Origin: Leptothermofonsia sp049200465
Lineage (GTDB): Bacteria; Cyanobacteriota; Cyanobacteriia; Leptolyngbyales; Leptolyngbyaceae
Direction of reading: 5' to 3'
DNA length: 64,000 nt
Assembly (NCBI RefSeq): GCF_049200465.1
Contig: NZ_CP120836.1
Span: forward strand, 310,001 to 374,000
Below are positions 35,340-44,385 of the stretch, piece after piece. The stretch's first letter is position 1, and each line of letters starts with the position of its first letter. Made by a program: the position numbers and the translations under genes. The notes under the pieces are model-generated. The model did not search any database. It was not told the DNA's origin and saw only the letters and a program-made list of their open reading frames with translations.

Positions 35340-35492
35340 AGGAACTCTCTAAACTGAGTTGAAAACTCCAATAGCAACTATCCTGAGCCAGATCGATCCG
35401 CCCCTGTGCCCAATCCGTTCCTGGCTAACCAGTGTGTCATCCTGGCGTGCGACTACTAATCTTATCCCACCGATGACTCGTCCATGAAATGC

Positions 35493-35534
35493 CGAAATAA
35501 ACACTATTCATAACGAAATAAACACTATTCATAA
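35493..35534. repeat. 21-bp perfect tandem duplication in a divergent promoter region
   Basis: The unit CGAAATAAACACTATTCATA+A occurs at 35493-35513 and 35514-35534. It lies between the kinase gene (start 35339) and the RibD-like gene, where paired operator sites might be expected. Confidence 0.95.
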
Positions 35535-35595
35535 TAATTATTACTAACGTTGTCCCGAATATTCCAGGCACTCGTCATTTAAGTAATGAATCTGC

Positions 35596-36289
35596 ATGAA
35601 AAAAACGTTTAGAAAGTTGTCCATTCACAACGGTCGTTTTAGCCATGAGTGCAGATGGCAAGATTGCTGATGTCAGTCGTTCTGCGGCACGATTTGGTTC
35701 GTTGAATGACAAAACCCATCTGGAGCAACAGGTGGCTCAGGTAGATGGCGTTTTATTTGGGGCAGGAACTTTAAGAGCCTATGGCACTACCATGAGAGTG
35801 ATGCAGTCAGGGTTACTGCACCAGCGACAGGAACAGGGAAAGTCACCACAACCGATACAAATTCTCTGTTCCCAATCCGGAGAAATTGATTGGCAATCCC
35901 CATTTTTTCGTCAACCTGTTCCACGCTGGTTGTTAACGACTGAGGCCGGGAGCGATCGCTGGCAAGCAGAAACCGCCTTTGAGCGAGTTGTGGTTGCCGA
36001 AACAACAGCAGGTGAGATCGACTGGTGGCGTGCATTTCAACAATTCAAACAGCTCGGCATGGAACACCTGGCAATTTTGGGTGGGGGAGAACTGGTCGCA
36101 TCGCTACTGGCAGAGGGACTGGTAAATGAGCTCTGGCTGACTGTTTGTCCCCTGATTCTGGGTGGAACCGACGCTCCTACACCTGTAGAAGGTGCAGGCT
36201 TTCTACAAACCAATGCACCTCGACTGGAACTGCTGGAAGCAAAAGCTTTTGAACAAGAGGTATTTTTGCACTATCGCGTAATCCAGTAA
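35596..36289 (+). CDS. RibD C-terminal domain reductase (dihydrofolate reductase-like), frameshift at the start
   Basis: About 230 residues when repaired. The clear part starts at ATG 35645 (MSADGKIADVSRSAARFGSLND), but sequence upstream in the same frame still reads as the first strand of the fold (PFTTVVLAMSADG), up to a TGA at 35597-35599. An ATG at 35596 is out of frame by one because of a run of seven A (35599-35605); with six A it would read MKKRLESCPFTTVVLA. Other motifs: DGVLFGAGTLRAYGTT, LGGGELVASLLAEGLVNELWLTVCPLILGG. The family reduces pyrimidine or pteridine-like substrates with NADPH (riboflavin pathway or related); this stand-alone form has no fixed substrate. Either the run is a sequence error or the protein starts at 35645 without strand one. 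Confidence 0.85.
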
Positions 36290-36569
36290 AGGCTCCGCAT
36301 TCCATCATTTCAATTACCTTAGAGGCTACCCGCCTTTTAGCCGCTAAAGGAGGCTGTCTAAGCGGGTTTGTGCCAGCGCCAGGTGGTTGTCGTCTTGAGG
36401 TTGGGTTGGGGTGCTGGAGGGGCCTGTACCCAAACTAAGCTGATTGACGGTGGTACGCGAGAACCATTGCCAGGGCGCGGTAGAAGCGGGAAGCAAAGCC
36501 CAGGTCCTCCTGAAGTTTGGCAGCTAGAGGATTTCTGTACTTTTTTCATACCATTCTCTGTGCCTCTTA

Positions 36570-37436
36570 CTACCAAATTGAGGGGTTTTTCCTGGCAGAG
36601 ACAACCTGATCTAAATCCATTGTGCATGCAGTCCGCACCCAGTTAGCAAATATGGTAGGTTGTTCCAGATGAATTGGATGTCCGCATTCGGGAACAATCT
36701 CTAAGCGAGCAGCAGGGCAGCATTCAGCCATTTCTTGATTAATCTGGCAAAATTTGCGATCGCGCCCTCCCACCAGCAATAGCAACGGCTGGCGATGGGT
36801 TGCCAATAAATTCCAGAGGGAGGGCTGTCGTCCAGTACTCAAGTAACGGAGAGATTTGGCAATTTCGGAGGAGCGATTTTGAGATCGCCGTTGCATCATT
36901 TGCTCAAACTCTGGATGCTGCTGCAATGAGTAAAACAGTGGTTGTTGATACCAGTGAATTAAAAAAGAGGAGAAATCGATTTCAAGTTGGTCTGCCAGCT
37001 GGCGATCTCGCTGCAATCGCTCCTGTCGTTCTTGCTCCGTCTTCAGTCCAGGAGAAGCGGACTCCAGCACTACTGTAGGAAACCATTGCGGGAAATGAAG
37101 CGCCAGGTATAGAGCTAATCGCCCACCCATCGAATAGCCCGCCAAAAAACAGCGAGGAATGCGGAGCTCGTCTAACCAGTGGATTAAAGCCCTGGCCGTG
37201 TTTGCCATTGTGTATTGCTCATCTCCACCTTCCACCCTGGTTTGACCATGACCGGGCAAATCTATCGTGATACAGCAAAACTGGTCAGTCAGGTGGGCGA
37301 TCGCTCCATTAAAATCCCTACCACTACCCAAGAAACCATGCAGAAATAGTATCCGCGGCAGCATTGGCTTTCCAGATAGGGAGTAATGAAAATGGTTGGC
37401 ATGGGACACTCGATGCCGCCGCACTCTTGCTTCCAT
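36570..37436 (-). CDS. menH: 2-succinyl-6-hydroxy-2,4-cyclohexadiene-1-carboxylate synthase (MenH), alpha/beta hydrolase
   Basis: 288 residues as listed. It removes pyruvate in the phylloquinone/menaquinone pathway, which feeds photosystem I. Alpha/beta hydrolase features: oxyanion region LFLHGFLGSGRDF, nucleophile elbow GYSMGGRL, acid near LLLVGGRDRKF, and His in ECGHPIHLEQP. The first 15 or so residues are uncertain; HFHYSLSGKPMLPRILFLHG resembles the true N-terminus, and a GTG at about 37409 could be the start. Assignment to MenH rather than another hydrolase rests on the overall pattern (FLHGFLGSGRDFNG, LPGHG, ESASPGL). Confidence 0.82.
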   Translation of the reverse strand: MEARVRRHRVSHANHFHYSLSGKPMLPRILFLHGFLGSGRDFNGAIAHLTDQFCCITIDLPGHGQTRVEGGDEQYTMANTARALIHWLDELRIPRCFLAGYSMGGRLALYLALHFPQWFPTVVLESASPGLKTEQERQERLQRDRQLADQLEIDFSSFLIHWYQQPLFYSLQQHPEFEQMMQRRSQNRSSEIAKSLRYLSTGRQPSLWNLLATHRQPLLLLVGGRDRKFCQINQEMAECCPAARLEIVPECGHPIHLEQPTIFANWVRTACTMDLDQVVSARKNPSIW

Positions 37437-37452
37437 TCATTTTTGGGGAATG

Positions 37453-38100
37453 TTACTGCGCGCCGTTTGGTACCAAACTATACTTTACCTGCTCTGCATA
37501 CATTGCCCTTAATACCAGGGCAGGATCAACATACTGTCCAGAGTACTTTAACCCCCAGTGCAAGTGGGGCCCCGTAGTACGCCCGGTCATGCCGACGCGC
37601 CCAATGCGGGCACCCGCAGGAATGATTTGCCCTTCGGCCAGTTGCACTCCGCCGCTGCGATCGCTCAGATATTTCTTGCCGTCCTTTGTTTCCACATACC
37701 CTTCCATGTGACAGTAGATGTGCTCCCACGCGCCTGATTTGATCACAACAGACGTTCCACAGGCTGTGTTATCAGAGACCTCAACAATTTTTCCGGTCCA
37801 CCAGTTGCGAATGTAGCTACCTTGAGGAGCCGCCATATCCAGCCCACGGTGAAATTCCTGATTAGAGGAACCATCTGGAGAACGCCGATAGCCAAAGGGG
37901 GAAGTATAGCCCTGGAAATTTTCGACCGGGAAAGAGGCTCCTCGCCACGTTCCCCCTACTGCCACACTAGAATTTGCTTCCAGGGCCCTAACTCCAGCTT
38001 GTTCGGTCCCAACCGGAAACAGACTGATTCCGGTTGCCAGGAAAAGACATCCTGTAAAAGCCAGACTGCGTCTTAGCGAAAAGCTTGACCATTGGGCCAT
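37453..38100 (-). CDS. M23 family metallopeptidase (LysM-less), exported
   Basis: 215 residues from ATG 38098-38100, supported by GGAG seven bases upstream. Signal peptide (RRSLAFTGCLFLATGISLFPVG, about 10-31). The M23 zinc-peptidase domain covers about 75-200 with the zinc ligands in FHRGLDMAAP (H-x3-D) and HLHWGLK (H-x-H). YRRSPDGSSNQEFHRG and TTGPHLHWG are typical. It would cut peptidoglycan cross-links in the periplasm, or act as an activator of amidases if inactive; all ligands appear present. A 16-base gap separates it from menH. Confidence 0.92.
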   Translation of the reverse strand: MAQWSSFSLRRSLAFTGCLFLATGISLFPVGTEQAGVRALEANSSVAVGGTWRGASFPVENFQGYTSPFGYRRSPDGSSNQEFHRGLDMAAPQGSYIRNWWTGKIVEVSDNTACGTSVVIKSGAWEHIYCHMEGYVETKDGKKYLSDRSGGVQLAEGQIIPAGARIGRVGMTGRTTGPHLHWGLKYSGQYVDPALVLRAMYAEQVKYSLVPNGAQ

Positions 38101-38415
38101 TGCATCACTCCTTAACTGCTTATCAAAGAGTTTCAGGGGGGACTGTTTGATGCTATACACGAGCAGCTATGAGATACTGATCAACTTTTGTTACATTACT
38201 TTTTGTTGTTTCAGCTATTGCTTCAGAAGTCCGGATACTTTTGGAAAATCCCAATAGAAACATCTAACCAGGGTTAGATGTCGGCAACTCAGCAAAGCTA
38301 CTCGGTGTATGTTAACCCAGGTTGTGTCGCTTGAATTTCTTTTTTTGTGAGGAGTGTCAAGAGAAGTTTAGCAGGCCAACCCCCTCTACAGTTTTCTTTC
38401 TTCTTTCCTCTTTCT

Positions 38416-39138
38416 TCACAGTTTGAGTTCTGCTAGTCCCAGATAGCGGACGCCTTGGGGAGAAACTTCAAAGCGGCAGGGTAAGACCTTGATCCCAAGG
38501 GCGATCGCCTCTCGAAATAACTCCCCATAAACGGGATCAGCGCGATCGCCCGGTGCGAAATAGGGGCAATCTCCGCGATTGATGAAATAGAGCATCACCG
38601 CCGTAGCTTCTGATAATAACGCCATCAATTCCCGCAAATGCTTTTGTCCACGGGTGGTTACGGTGTCAGGAAACAGAGCGACCTCACCCTGTACCCAGGT
38701 TGTGTTTTTCACCTCAATGTAAATTGGCTTGCACGAATCACCTGTCAGCAAAAAATCAATCCGACTTTTGCGGTCAGTTCCATAGGGCACTTCGCAACGA
38801 ATAGTAGTGTAATCTTCCAACCGGGGAATGACTCTGTGCGTCAGTGCAAGATTGACAATTCGATTCGGTAGACTGGTGTTGACTCCCACCCAGGTAGGCC
38901 CGTTATCGTGCACTTCAATCATTTCCAGCGTGTACTGAAGCTTGCGAGTAGGGTTGTCGCTGTGGGAAACCTGAACCCGGCTACCAGGAGTACAAACACC
39001 AGTCATTGGGCCTGTATTGGGACAGTGAGCGGTGACAACTACCCCTGTCGTTAGTTCCACATCTGCAAAAAAACGCTTGTAACGCTTAAGCAAAATGCCT
39101 GGGTAAAGCACCGGGTATTGGTAAAGCAAATCGGTCAT
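38416..39138 (-). CDS. sfsA: DNA/RNA nuclease SfsA
   Basis: 240 residues. Full-length SfsA: LLKRYKRFFADVEL, VTAHCPNTGPMTGVCTPGSRV (about 34-54), KLQYTLEMIEV, and the nuclease-like core ESRIDFLL-type KSRIDFLLTGD then IYIEVKNTTWV (Asp and Glu-x-Lys of a PD-(D/E)XK centre), VTTRGQKHLRELMAL. First named from a sugar fermentation phenotype in E. coli, later described as a nucleic-acid-binding or cutting protein; the cellular role is unclear. Confidence 0.95.
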   Translation of the reverse strand: MTDLLYQYPVLYPGILLKRYKRFFADVELTTGVVVTAHCPNTGPMTGVCTPGSRVQVSHSDNPTRKLQYTLEMIEVHDNGPTWVGVNTSLPNRIVNLALTHRVIPRLEDYTTIRCEVPYGTDRKSRIDFLLTGDSCKPIYIEVKNTTWVQGEVALFPDTVTTRGQKHLRELMALLSEATAVMLYFINRGDCPYFAPGDRADPVYGELFREAIALGIKVLPCRFEVSPQGVRYLGLAELKL

Positions 39139-39171
39139 GAAGTGAAGAAAAGATCCGAAGTGTTAAAAGAA

Positions 39172-39253
39172 AAGATAATTTCAAGGGTGGTGAAACCCCT
39201 GCCTGGGCACAGCCCCCACTCCCCCCTCTATGATTAATTATGGCTACCTACTT
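39172..39253 (-). repeat. intergenic repeat family B, shortened copy
   Basis: Has the GC-rich centre (GGGTGGTGAAACCCC, CACAGCCCCCACTCCCCCC) and the end ATTAATTATGGCTACCTACTTA, lacking part of the other end. Confidence 0.7.
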
Positions 39254-39414
39254 ATATACCCAAACCAGACCTGTGAAGCTCTGACGGAGAAAGTCAGGAC
39301 TCCATAACTTATATAAGATGGCTCTAATACGTAGATAAGTATTCGTAATACAATAAACGATTGGCTTCTTAGGCATTCAGCGTCTACATCTCAACCTACT
39401 GGGGTTCATTCTCT

Positions 39415-41523
39415 ATGTCTTCCACCATTCGCTTCTTGATGTGTCCGCCCGATTACTATGACGTGGACTATGTGATTAACCCCTGGATGGAGGGGAATGT
39501 TCATAAGTCATCACGCGATCGCGCCGTTGAGCAATGGCATCAACTATTTCACATTATTAAGGAGCATGCGATCGTTGATCTGGTCAAGCCCCAGCCGGGC
39601 GTTCCAGATATGGTATTTACGGCAAATGCAGGTCTGGTTTTGGGAAACAATGTGGTTCTCAGCCGCTTCTACCACAAGGAACGTCAGGGAGAGGAACCCT
39701 TCTTCAAGCAGTGGTTTGAAGAGCAGGGCTACAGAGTTTACGAATTGCCAAAAGATTTGCCTTTTGAAGGGGCTGGAGATGCCCTGTTTGATCGGGAAGG
39801 GCGCTGGTTGTGGGCAGGTTATGGCTTTCGTTCTGAACTGGAAACCCACCCCATGATTGCCCGTTGGTTGGACATTGAGGTGCTGTCTCTGCGGTTAATG
39901 GATGAACGGTTTTACCATCTGGATACCTGTTTCTGCCCATTGAGTGATGGCTATCTGCTCTACTACCCTGGAGCCTTTGACTCCTACTCGAATCGGTTAA
40001 TTGAGTTACGGGTGCCCAATGAGAAGCGAATTGCAATTAAGGAAGAGGATGCAGTTAATTTTGCTTGCAATGCCGTCAATATTGATCACATCATCATTCT
40101 TAATAAGGCCAGTGATGAGTTGAAGCAACAGCTCGGTGCTGTGGGTTTCCAGTTGATTGAAACACCCCTGACTGAGTTTATGAAAGCTGGTGGGGCGGCT
40201 AAGTGTTTGACACTGCGGGTGACAGAGCCCATTCGGGAAGAAGTCCATGCTGGAGCAGCCGTTGAAAGCCGAGTGATTCGGATGGAAGGTCACCTGCTGG
40301 ATGCGGGACTAATTAATCAGGCCCTCGACCTGATTGTAGAAGGGGGAGGCAGCTTCCAGGTGCTGAGCTTTAACCTGGGTGAACAGCGGCAGAGTACATC
40401 CTCGGCCGAGGTGAAGGTCACAGCTCCTTCCCACGATGTGATGGAAACTTTGATGAGCCAATTGATTGATTTAGGAGCACTACCACCACCTCAGGAAGTT
40501 TGCGATATCAATTATGAAGTCGTCACTCAGGCTGGAGTTGCTCCAGATGATTTCTATGTCACAACGATCTACCCTACTGAAGTGCGGGTGAAGTGTACCT
40601 GGGTCAGGGTGCAAAACCAGCGCATGGACGCGGCGATTGTCGTGGATGAGGAAACCATGACGGCCCAGTGCAAACTCTTGCGTGACCTGAAGCCGGGCGA
40701 TCGCGTGGTCGTGGGGGTCGAAGGCATCCGCACTATTCGCAAGACAGAATCCCGTGAGCAGCGGAACACTCAGGAGTTCAGTTTTATGGGAGCAGGTGTT
40801 TCTAGCGAACGCCGGGTAGAACTGGTGGTTGAGCAGATCGCCTGGGAACTTCGCCAAATTCGCGACCAGCGTGGCAAAGTAGTTGTCACAGCAGGTCCGG
40901 TCGTGATCCACACTGGTGGGGGGGAACACCTGTCAAAGCTAATTCGAGAGGGGTATGTGCAGGCTCTGTTAGGCGGCAATGCGATCGCTGTGCATGACAT
41001 CGAACAGGCCCTTCTGGGCACTTCCCTTGGGGTCGATATGAAGCGGGGCGTTTCAGTCCGGGGTGGCCATCGCCATCACCTGAAGGTGATTAACACCATC
41101 CGTCGCTGTGGCAGTATCGCCAATGCGGTGGAACAGGGGGTTTTAACCAGCGGTATCTTCTATGAATGTGTCCGCCATCGGGTACCGTTTGCTCTGGCAG
41201 GCTCCATTCGTGATGACGGTCCCTTGCCTGATACTCAAATGGATTTGATCAAGGCCCAGGAAGAGTACGCCCGGTTGATTCAAGGAGCCGATCTGATCTT
41301 GATGCTGTCTTCCATGCTTCACTCAATTGGGGTCGGCAACATGACACCTGCTGGAGTGAAGATGGTCTGCGTAGATATTAATCCCGCCGTGGTGACAAAA
41401 CTGAGCGATCGCGGTTCTATTGAATCAGTCGGCGTTGTGACCGATGTGGGCCTGTTCCTTAGCCTGCTGGTGCAACAACTGAATAAACTAACCAGTCCCT
41501 ATCAGATTGCGCAACCAGTTTGA
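39415..41523 (+). CDS. argZ: arginine dihydrolase / ornithine cyclodeaminase (ArgZ/AgrE)
   Basis: 702 residues, two enzymes in one. The N-terminal guanidine-modifying domain (about 1-280) turns arginine into ornithine, CO2 and ammonia. Its known functional positions are all seen: Asn22 (VINPWMEGN), Asn71 (FTANAG), His168 (FYHLD) and catalytic Cys264 (GGAAKC). A linker/middle domain (about 285-400) joins a C-terminal NAD-dependent domain (about 400-702; VVVTAGPVVIHTGGGEHL, GGNAIAVHDIEQALLGTSLG, VKMVCVDINPAVVTKL) that in Anabaena AgrE makes proline from ornithine. Together they drive the ornithine-ammonia cycle and use of arginine or cyanophycin nitrogen. Length matches the family. It stands alone, in its own transcription unit. 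Confidence 0.95.
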   Translation: MSSTIRFLMCPPDYYDVDYVINPWMEGNVHKSSRDRAVEQWHQLFHIIKEHAIVDLVKPQPGVPDMVFTANAGLVLGNNVVLSRFYHKERQGEEPFFKQWFEEQGYRVYELPKDLPFEGAGDALFDREGRWLWAGYGFRSELETHPMIARWLDIEVLSLRLMDERFYHLDTCFCPLSDGYLLYYPGAFDSYSNRLIELRVPNEKRIAIKEEDAVNFACNAVNIDHIIILNKASDELKQQLGAVGFQLIETPLTEFMKAGGAAKCLTLRVTEPIREEVHAGAAVESRVIRMEGHLLDAGLINQALDLIVEGGGSFQVLSFNLGEQRQSTSSAEVKVTAPSHDVMETLMSQLIDLGALPPPQEVCDINYEVVTQAGVAPDDFYVTTIYPTEVRVKCTWVRVQNQRMDAAIVVDEETMTAQCKLLRDLKPGDRVVVGVEGIRTIRKTESREQRNTQEFSFMGAGVSSERRVELVVEQIAWELRQIRDQRGKVVVTAGPVVIHTGGGEHLSKLIREGYVQALLGGNAIAVHDIEQALLGTSLGVDMKRGVSVRGGHRHHLKVINTIRRCGSIANAVEQGVLTSGIFYECVRHRVPFALAGSIRDDGPLPDTQMDLIKAQEEYARLIQGADLILMLSSMLHSIGVGNMTPAGVKMVCVDINPAVVTKLSDRGSIESVGVVTDVGLFLSLLVQQLNKLTSPYQIAQPV

Positions 41524-41610
41524 GCAGTGGCAAAGGGAGAAGTCATCCCGATTTATAAATGATGCACCTCGCACATCACCCCACTGCTTGCGACATGTCC
41601 CCTTGCCAGT

Positions 41611-41684
41611 GTTGCTGAAGAGTGGGATGAATTGAAACGAAGTTTCGAGCATCTAGCACCTTTTTCATCCCCAGATTCAGCAAT
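41611..41684. repeat. intergenic repeat family C, copy 3
   Basis: From GTTGCTGAA to TTCAGCAAT, more diverged in the middle (GAGTGGGATGAATTGAAACG) but with the same CGAAGTTTCGAGCAT core as copy 2. Confidence 0.85.
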
Positions 41685-41901
41685 GCCCCCTTGCCAAGAG
41701 GAGGTTAGGAGGGGTCGGATTTGCACTGTTTTCAAATCAAATTGCTATCAGAAGCCAGAAGGGGCACTTTTCCAACTGTCTACCGTCGAAGTTCTTATAG
41801 CTCCCGGAAAATGCTGTTTGCCGGATTTAGTAAGCAGACTGTTGAATAAGTGGTTCATACCGCCCGAGTTAAGCATCAAGACACTTGTTGCTTTCGGAGC
41901 G

Positions 41902-42009
41902 TTATAGTTGTCGCCAGGTTGCTTAAAACATTGGTTTTAAGGGGGGCTGTGTCCCCAGCCAGGGGTTCCCATCCCTGCACCCCGTCCTAAGCCTGGTGGC
42001 TATAGCTAT
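41902..42009 (+). repeat. intergenic repeat family A, copy 5
   Basis: Begins TTATAGTTGTCGCCAGGTTGC and ends GCCTGGTGGCTATAGCTAT. It stops 22 bases before the start codon of the small gene at 42032 and so forms part of its leader. Confidence 0.85.
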
Positions 42010-42031
42010 GCAGTCTAAGGAGCAAAGAACT

Positions 42032-42250
42032 ATGGAAGACCTTGCCTACATTCATCTAGCTTGGAACGAAGAAACAGCACAGGCTATAGACGTTGGTGAA
42101 ATGGCTGTTCCCAAAAACTCTGCTTCCCCCCCTGCATTTGCAGGGAGACAGATGGTGACTGAAGAGGTTCAGCCTGCAATTGACGGCGATCGCGATTACA
42201 CCGATTTTCCAGGTTTTAGTAGCGATCTGTATCCCACCATTTATTTTTAG
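42032..42250 (+). CDS. small acidic protein, unknown
   Basis: 72 residues from ATG 42032, chosen because AAGGAG (42017-42022) lies ten bases upstream; the open frame beyond it is inside repeat A. The N-terminus MEDLAYIHLAWNEE looks like a short amphipathic helix, the middle is Pro/Ala-rich and the C-terminus is aromatic and acidic (DYTDFPGFSSDLYPTIYF). It contains an in-frame HIP1 site (42186-42193). No membrane segment. I do not recognise a family. It is convergent with the subtilase gene (33 bases apart). The short leader-like helix and distinct tail invite comparison with processed peptides, but no modifying enzyme is nearby. Confidence 0.6.
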   Translation: MEDLAYIHLAWNEETAQAIDVGEMAVPKNSASPPAFAGRQMVTEEVQPAIDGDRDYTDFPGFSSDLYPTIYF

Positions 42251-42283
42251 CCAAGCCTGGTTGGAAAATGTGAATAATTCAGG

Positions 42284-43882
42284 CTAAACCGTAATTCCAC
42301 CTGGATTTGCAGTACTGGTTAGCAGGCTAACCACCTGAGCGGAAGTCAGCGTAGGGTTTGCGCTCAGAATCAATGCTGCTGTTCCAGCCACATAGGGTGC
42401 TGCCATTGAAGTGCCGCTGTAGTACTGATAAGTGTTATTGGGAGTTGTGGAGTAGGTACGAACGCCCGGTGCCACAACATAGTTCACCACAACAGCTCCT
42501 GCATCGTTAGAAAACCTGGCGATTTGATTGTTGATATCCACAGCACCGACGGCAATTCCCCACTGATTGGTCAAGTTTGCTGGGAAAGTTGGCTGATTAG
42601 CGCCCTCATTACCTGCCGATATCACCACAACTGCACCCAGTTGGGTGGCATATTGAATTGCGGCGGACACTTCCTCCGAGGAACCCCCTCCTCCCAGACT
42701 CAAGTTAATCACCCGTGCGCCATTGTTGGCGGCGTAACGAATACCTGCTGCAATACCGGGATAGGTACCAAATCCATCCGCATCCAGAACCCGCACTGGC
42801 ATAATCCTGGCTCCGTGGGCAACTCCAGTAACGCCAATTCCGTTGTTTTCAGCGGCGATCGCCCCCGCAATATGGGTACCATGCCCATCCAGATCCAGCG
42901 GGGTGTTGTCATTATCAACAAAATCCCACCCCAGTACATCATCAATATAGCCATTGCCGTCATCATCAATTCCATTTCCGGCAATTTCGCGGACATTAAT
43001 CCAGATATTATCGTTCAGGTCTGGGTGAGTATAGTCCACACCGCTATCGACTACAGCCACAGTGATTCCCTGGCCGGTGTAACCCCTTGCCCAAACCTCT
43101 GGAGCATTCACCTGGTCTAGACCCCAATTAATGCCACCTGAATTGGGAACGGCAGGAAAAAGTGGCTGTCTCAGGGCGGAGGCAACGGCAGCCGCTGCAT
43201 CAACCAACCCATACCCATATTGGGTACTGTAGTTCGCCGACTGACTGACTAAACTTGCCGACAGGTTCAGGGTATAGTTGGTGCTGCCACTGTAGGGATA
43301 AACCCGAATGTAATAGGTGCCTGCGGCCAGTGTACGGGTAATGACTTCTGGACTGGTGCCACTGGTAAGGGAACTGGCGATCAGGCTGCCAGTACTATCG
43401 AGGAGTTGAACATCTGCATCCGTAGTCAGGTCAGTGAGGGAAAGGCTGAAACCATTGATCTGATTCAGACTAAAACGAAAGTAGTCATTTGGATCCGTGG
43501 AACCAACAGATTCATAGATGGTTTGGGAGCCGCTGAGAATACCCAGATCACGAGCGGTGGCCAGGGTGTTGCCAGCATCGATCGCCAAAGTTGGTTCAGC
43601 CTGAGTGACAAGGGTGTCAAAGGTGGTTTTTGAAGGCATTCCCGGCTGAGGCGATACCGATGGCTGGGAGGAGCGACGGTTGAACCGGGCTTTACGGAAG
43701 GAAGAATCCAATGAGGCTGCACTGGCATGGTTCCGAAATGACTCTTGCACTGCATTGCCCCATCCAGCGCACTCCATTAAACCAGAGCTTTTTGAGAAAA
43801 ATTTTGTCAAGCAATGAGAAGAGTAGAAGTCCGCGTCACTCCAGCTTTTAGAGTGGCCTGGCAATTCCAAAATCCCTGACAT
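42284..43882 (-). CDS. S8 family (subtilisin-like) peptidase with N-terminal PPC domain
   Basis: 532 residues from ATG 43880-43882 (AAAGG upstream). The subtilase domain covers about 260-530: catalytic Asp in VAVVDSGVDYTHP (about 279), His in GHGTHIAG (about 334), Ser in SGTSMAAP (about 492), plus the Ca-binding loop DDDGNGYIDD. A pre-peptidase C-terminal (PPC) beta domain lies in front (about 95-210: GNTLATARDLGILSGSQT, SSLTSGTS, GTYYIRVYPYSGSTNYTL) instead of at its usual place at the C-terminus. The first 80 residues are basic and Ser-rich and hold no obvious Sec signal. How or whether it is exported is therefore unclear. Confidence 0.93.
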   Translation of the reverse strand: MSGILELPGHSKSWSDADFYSSHCLTKFFSKSSGLMECAGWGNAVQESFRNHASAASLDSSFRKARFNRRSSQPSVSPQPGMPSKTTFDTLVTQAEPTLAIDAGNTLATARDLGILSGSQTIYESVGSTDPNDYFRFSLNQINGFSLSLTDLTTDADVQLLDSTGSLIASSLTSGTSPEVITRTLAAGTYYIRVYPYSGSTNYTLNLSASLVSQSANYSTQYGYGLVDAAAAVASALRQPLFPAVPNSGGINWGLDQVNAPEVWARGYTGQGITVAVVDSGVDYTHPDLNDNIWINVREIAGNGIDDDGNGYIDDVLGWDFVDNDNTPLDLDGHGTHIAGAIAAENNGIGVTGVAHGARIMPVRVLDADGFGTYPGIAAGIRYAANNGARVINLSLGGGGSSEEVSAAIQYATQLGAVVVISAGNEGANQPTFPANLTNQWGIAVGAVDINNQIARFSNDAGAVVVNYVVAPGVRTYSTTPNNTYQYYSGTSMAAPYVAGTAALILSANPTLTSAQVVSLLTSTANPGGITV

Positions 43883-44385
43883 GGCCTGCACCTTTCATTG
43901 AACGAGGGTCTATGCCCAAAAATGGCACAATTGTGGTTTTTATCTTCAACTACAGACCATACGAGTCAGGATGAACGGTCAGATCTTCATGGGTTCTTTC
44001 TTCATGGGTTCTTTAAAGAAAACACTTCTACTTTACGTGATTTTGCAGAGAAAATCTAAGACATACACAAAGAAAAATCATTTGATAGGGCTCAATTAAG
44101 CGACCTGGGCAACGAATTACCGCTGATTGTTCTCACAACAAATTCGTGGTTTAGATCGCAAAGACTCCGTGGAATCTACCACTCTTGAGCAGAACTCAAA
44201 ACTTACCTATCTATTCACCCATCCATCCATCTACCCTTTCACTCTCACTCCCCTTCACACTTCACAGCTATCACCAGGGAATTAAGGATCCTCGCTAATT
44301 TTGGTTAAGGAGTCAAAGCGGAGTGGAAGCAACCCTGTATAGTACTGGTGCTTACTGGGAGCTTGTTGGTATCAGGGCAGTGGCT
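43883..44385. other. divergent spacer with a 15-bp tandem duplication
   Basis: Between the subtilase and the large membrane protein gene. CTTCATGGGTTCTTT is duplicated at 43985-44014. A 45-codon frame (43922-44059) spans it but lacks a ribosome binding site. The rest is AT-rich leader; a C/T-rich low-complexity stretch lies at 44205-44280. Confidence 0.5.
43985..44014. repeat. 15-bp perfect tandem duplication
   Basis: CTTCATGGGTTCTTT at 43985-43999 and again at 44000-44014. Confidence 0.95.

Larger units (their letters stand above)
41524..42031. other. spacer with repeats C and A
   Basis: Between argZ and the small gene. Contains repeat C copy 3 (41611-41684) and repeat A copy 5 (41902-42009). 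Short open frames across it run through the repeats and are not convincing. Confidence 0.55.

Noticed and set aside
36368..36560. Possible relic of a transposase (TnpB-like) C-terminus (GGACTQTKL, GTREPLPGRGRSG)
   Set aside because: The tail has a flavour of IS605-type TnpB ends, but the evidence is weak and no other part of a transposase or an end sequence is visible.
42524..43120. 198-codon frame opposite the subtilase catalytic domain
   Set aside because: Shadow of a gene with all three catalytic residues; Ile/His-rich composition is typical of reverse frames here.
43922..44059. 45-codon frame in the subtilase/membrane-protein spacer
   Set aside because: No ribosome binding site, carries a 15-bp tandem duplication and has no recognisable pattern.
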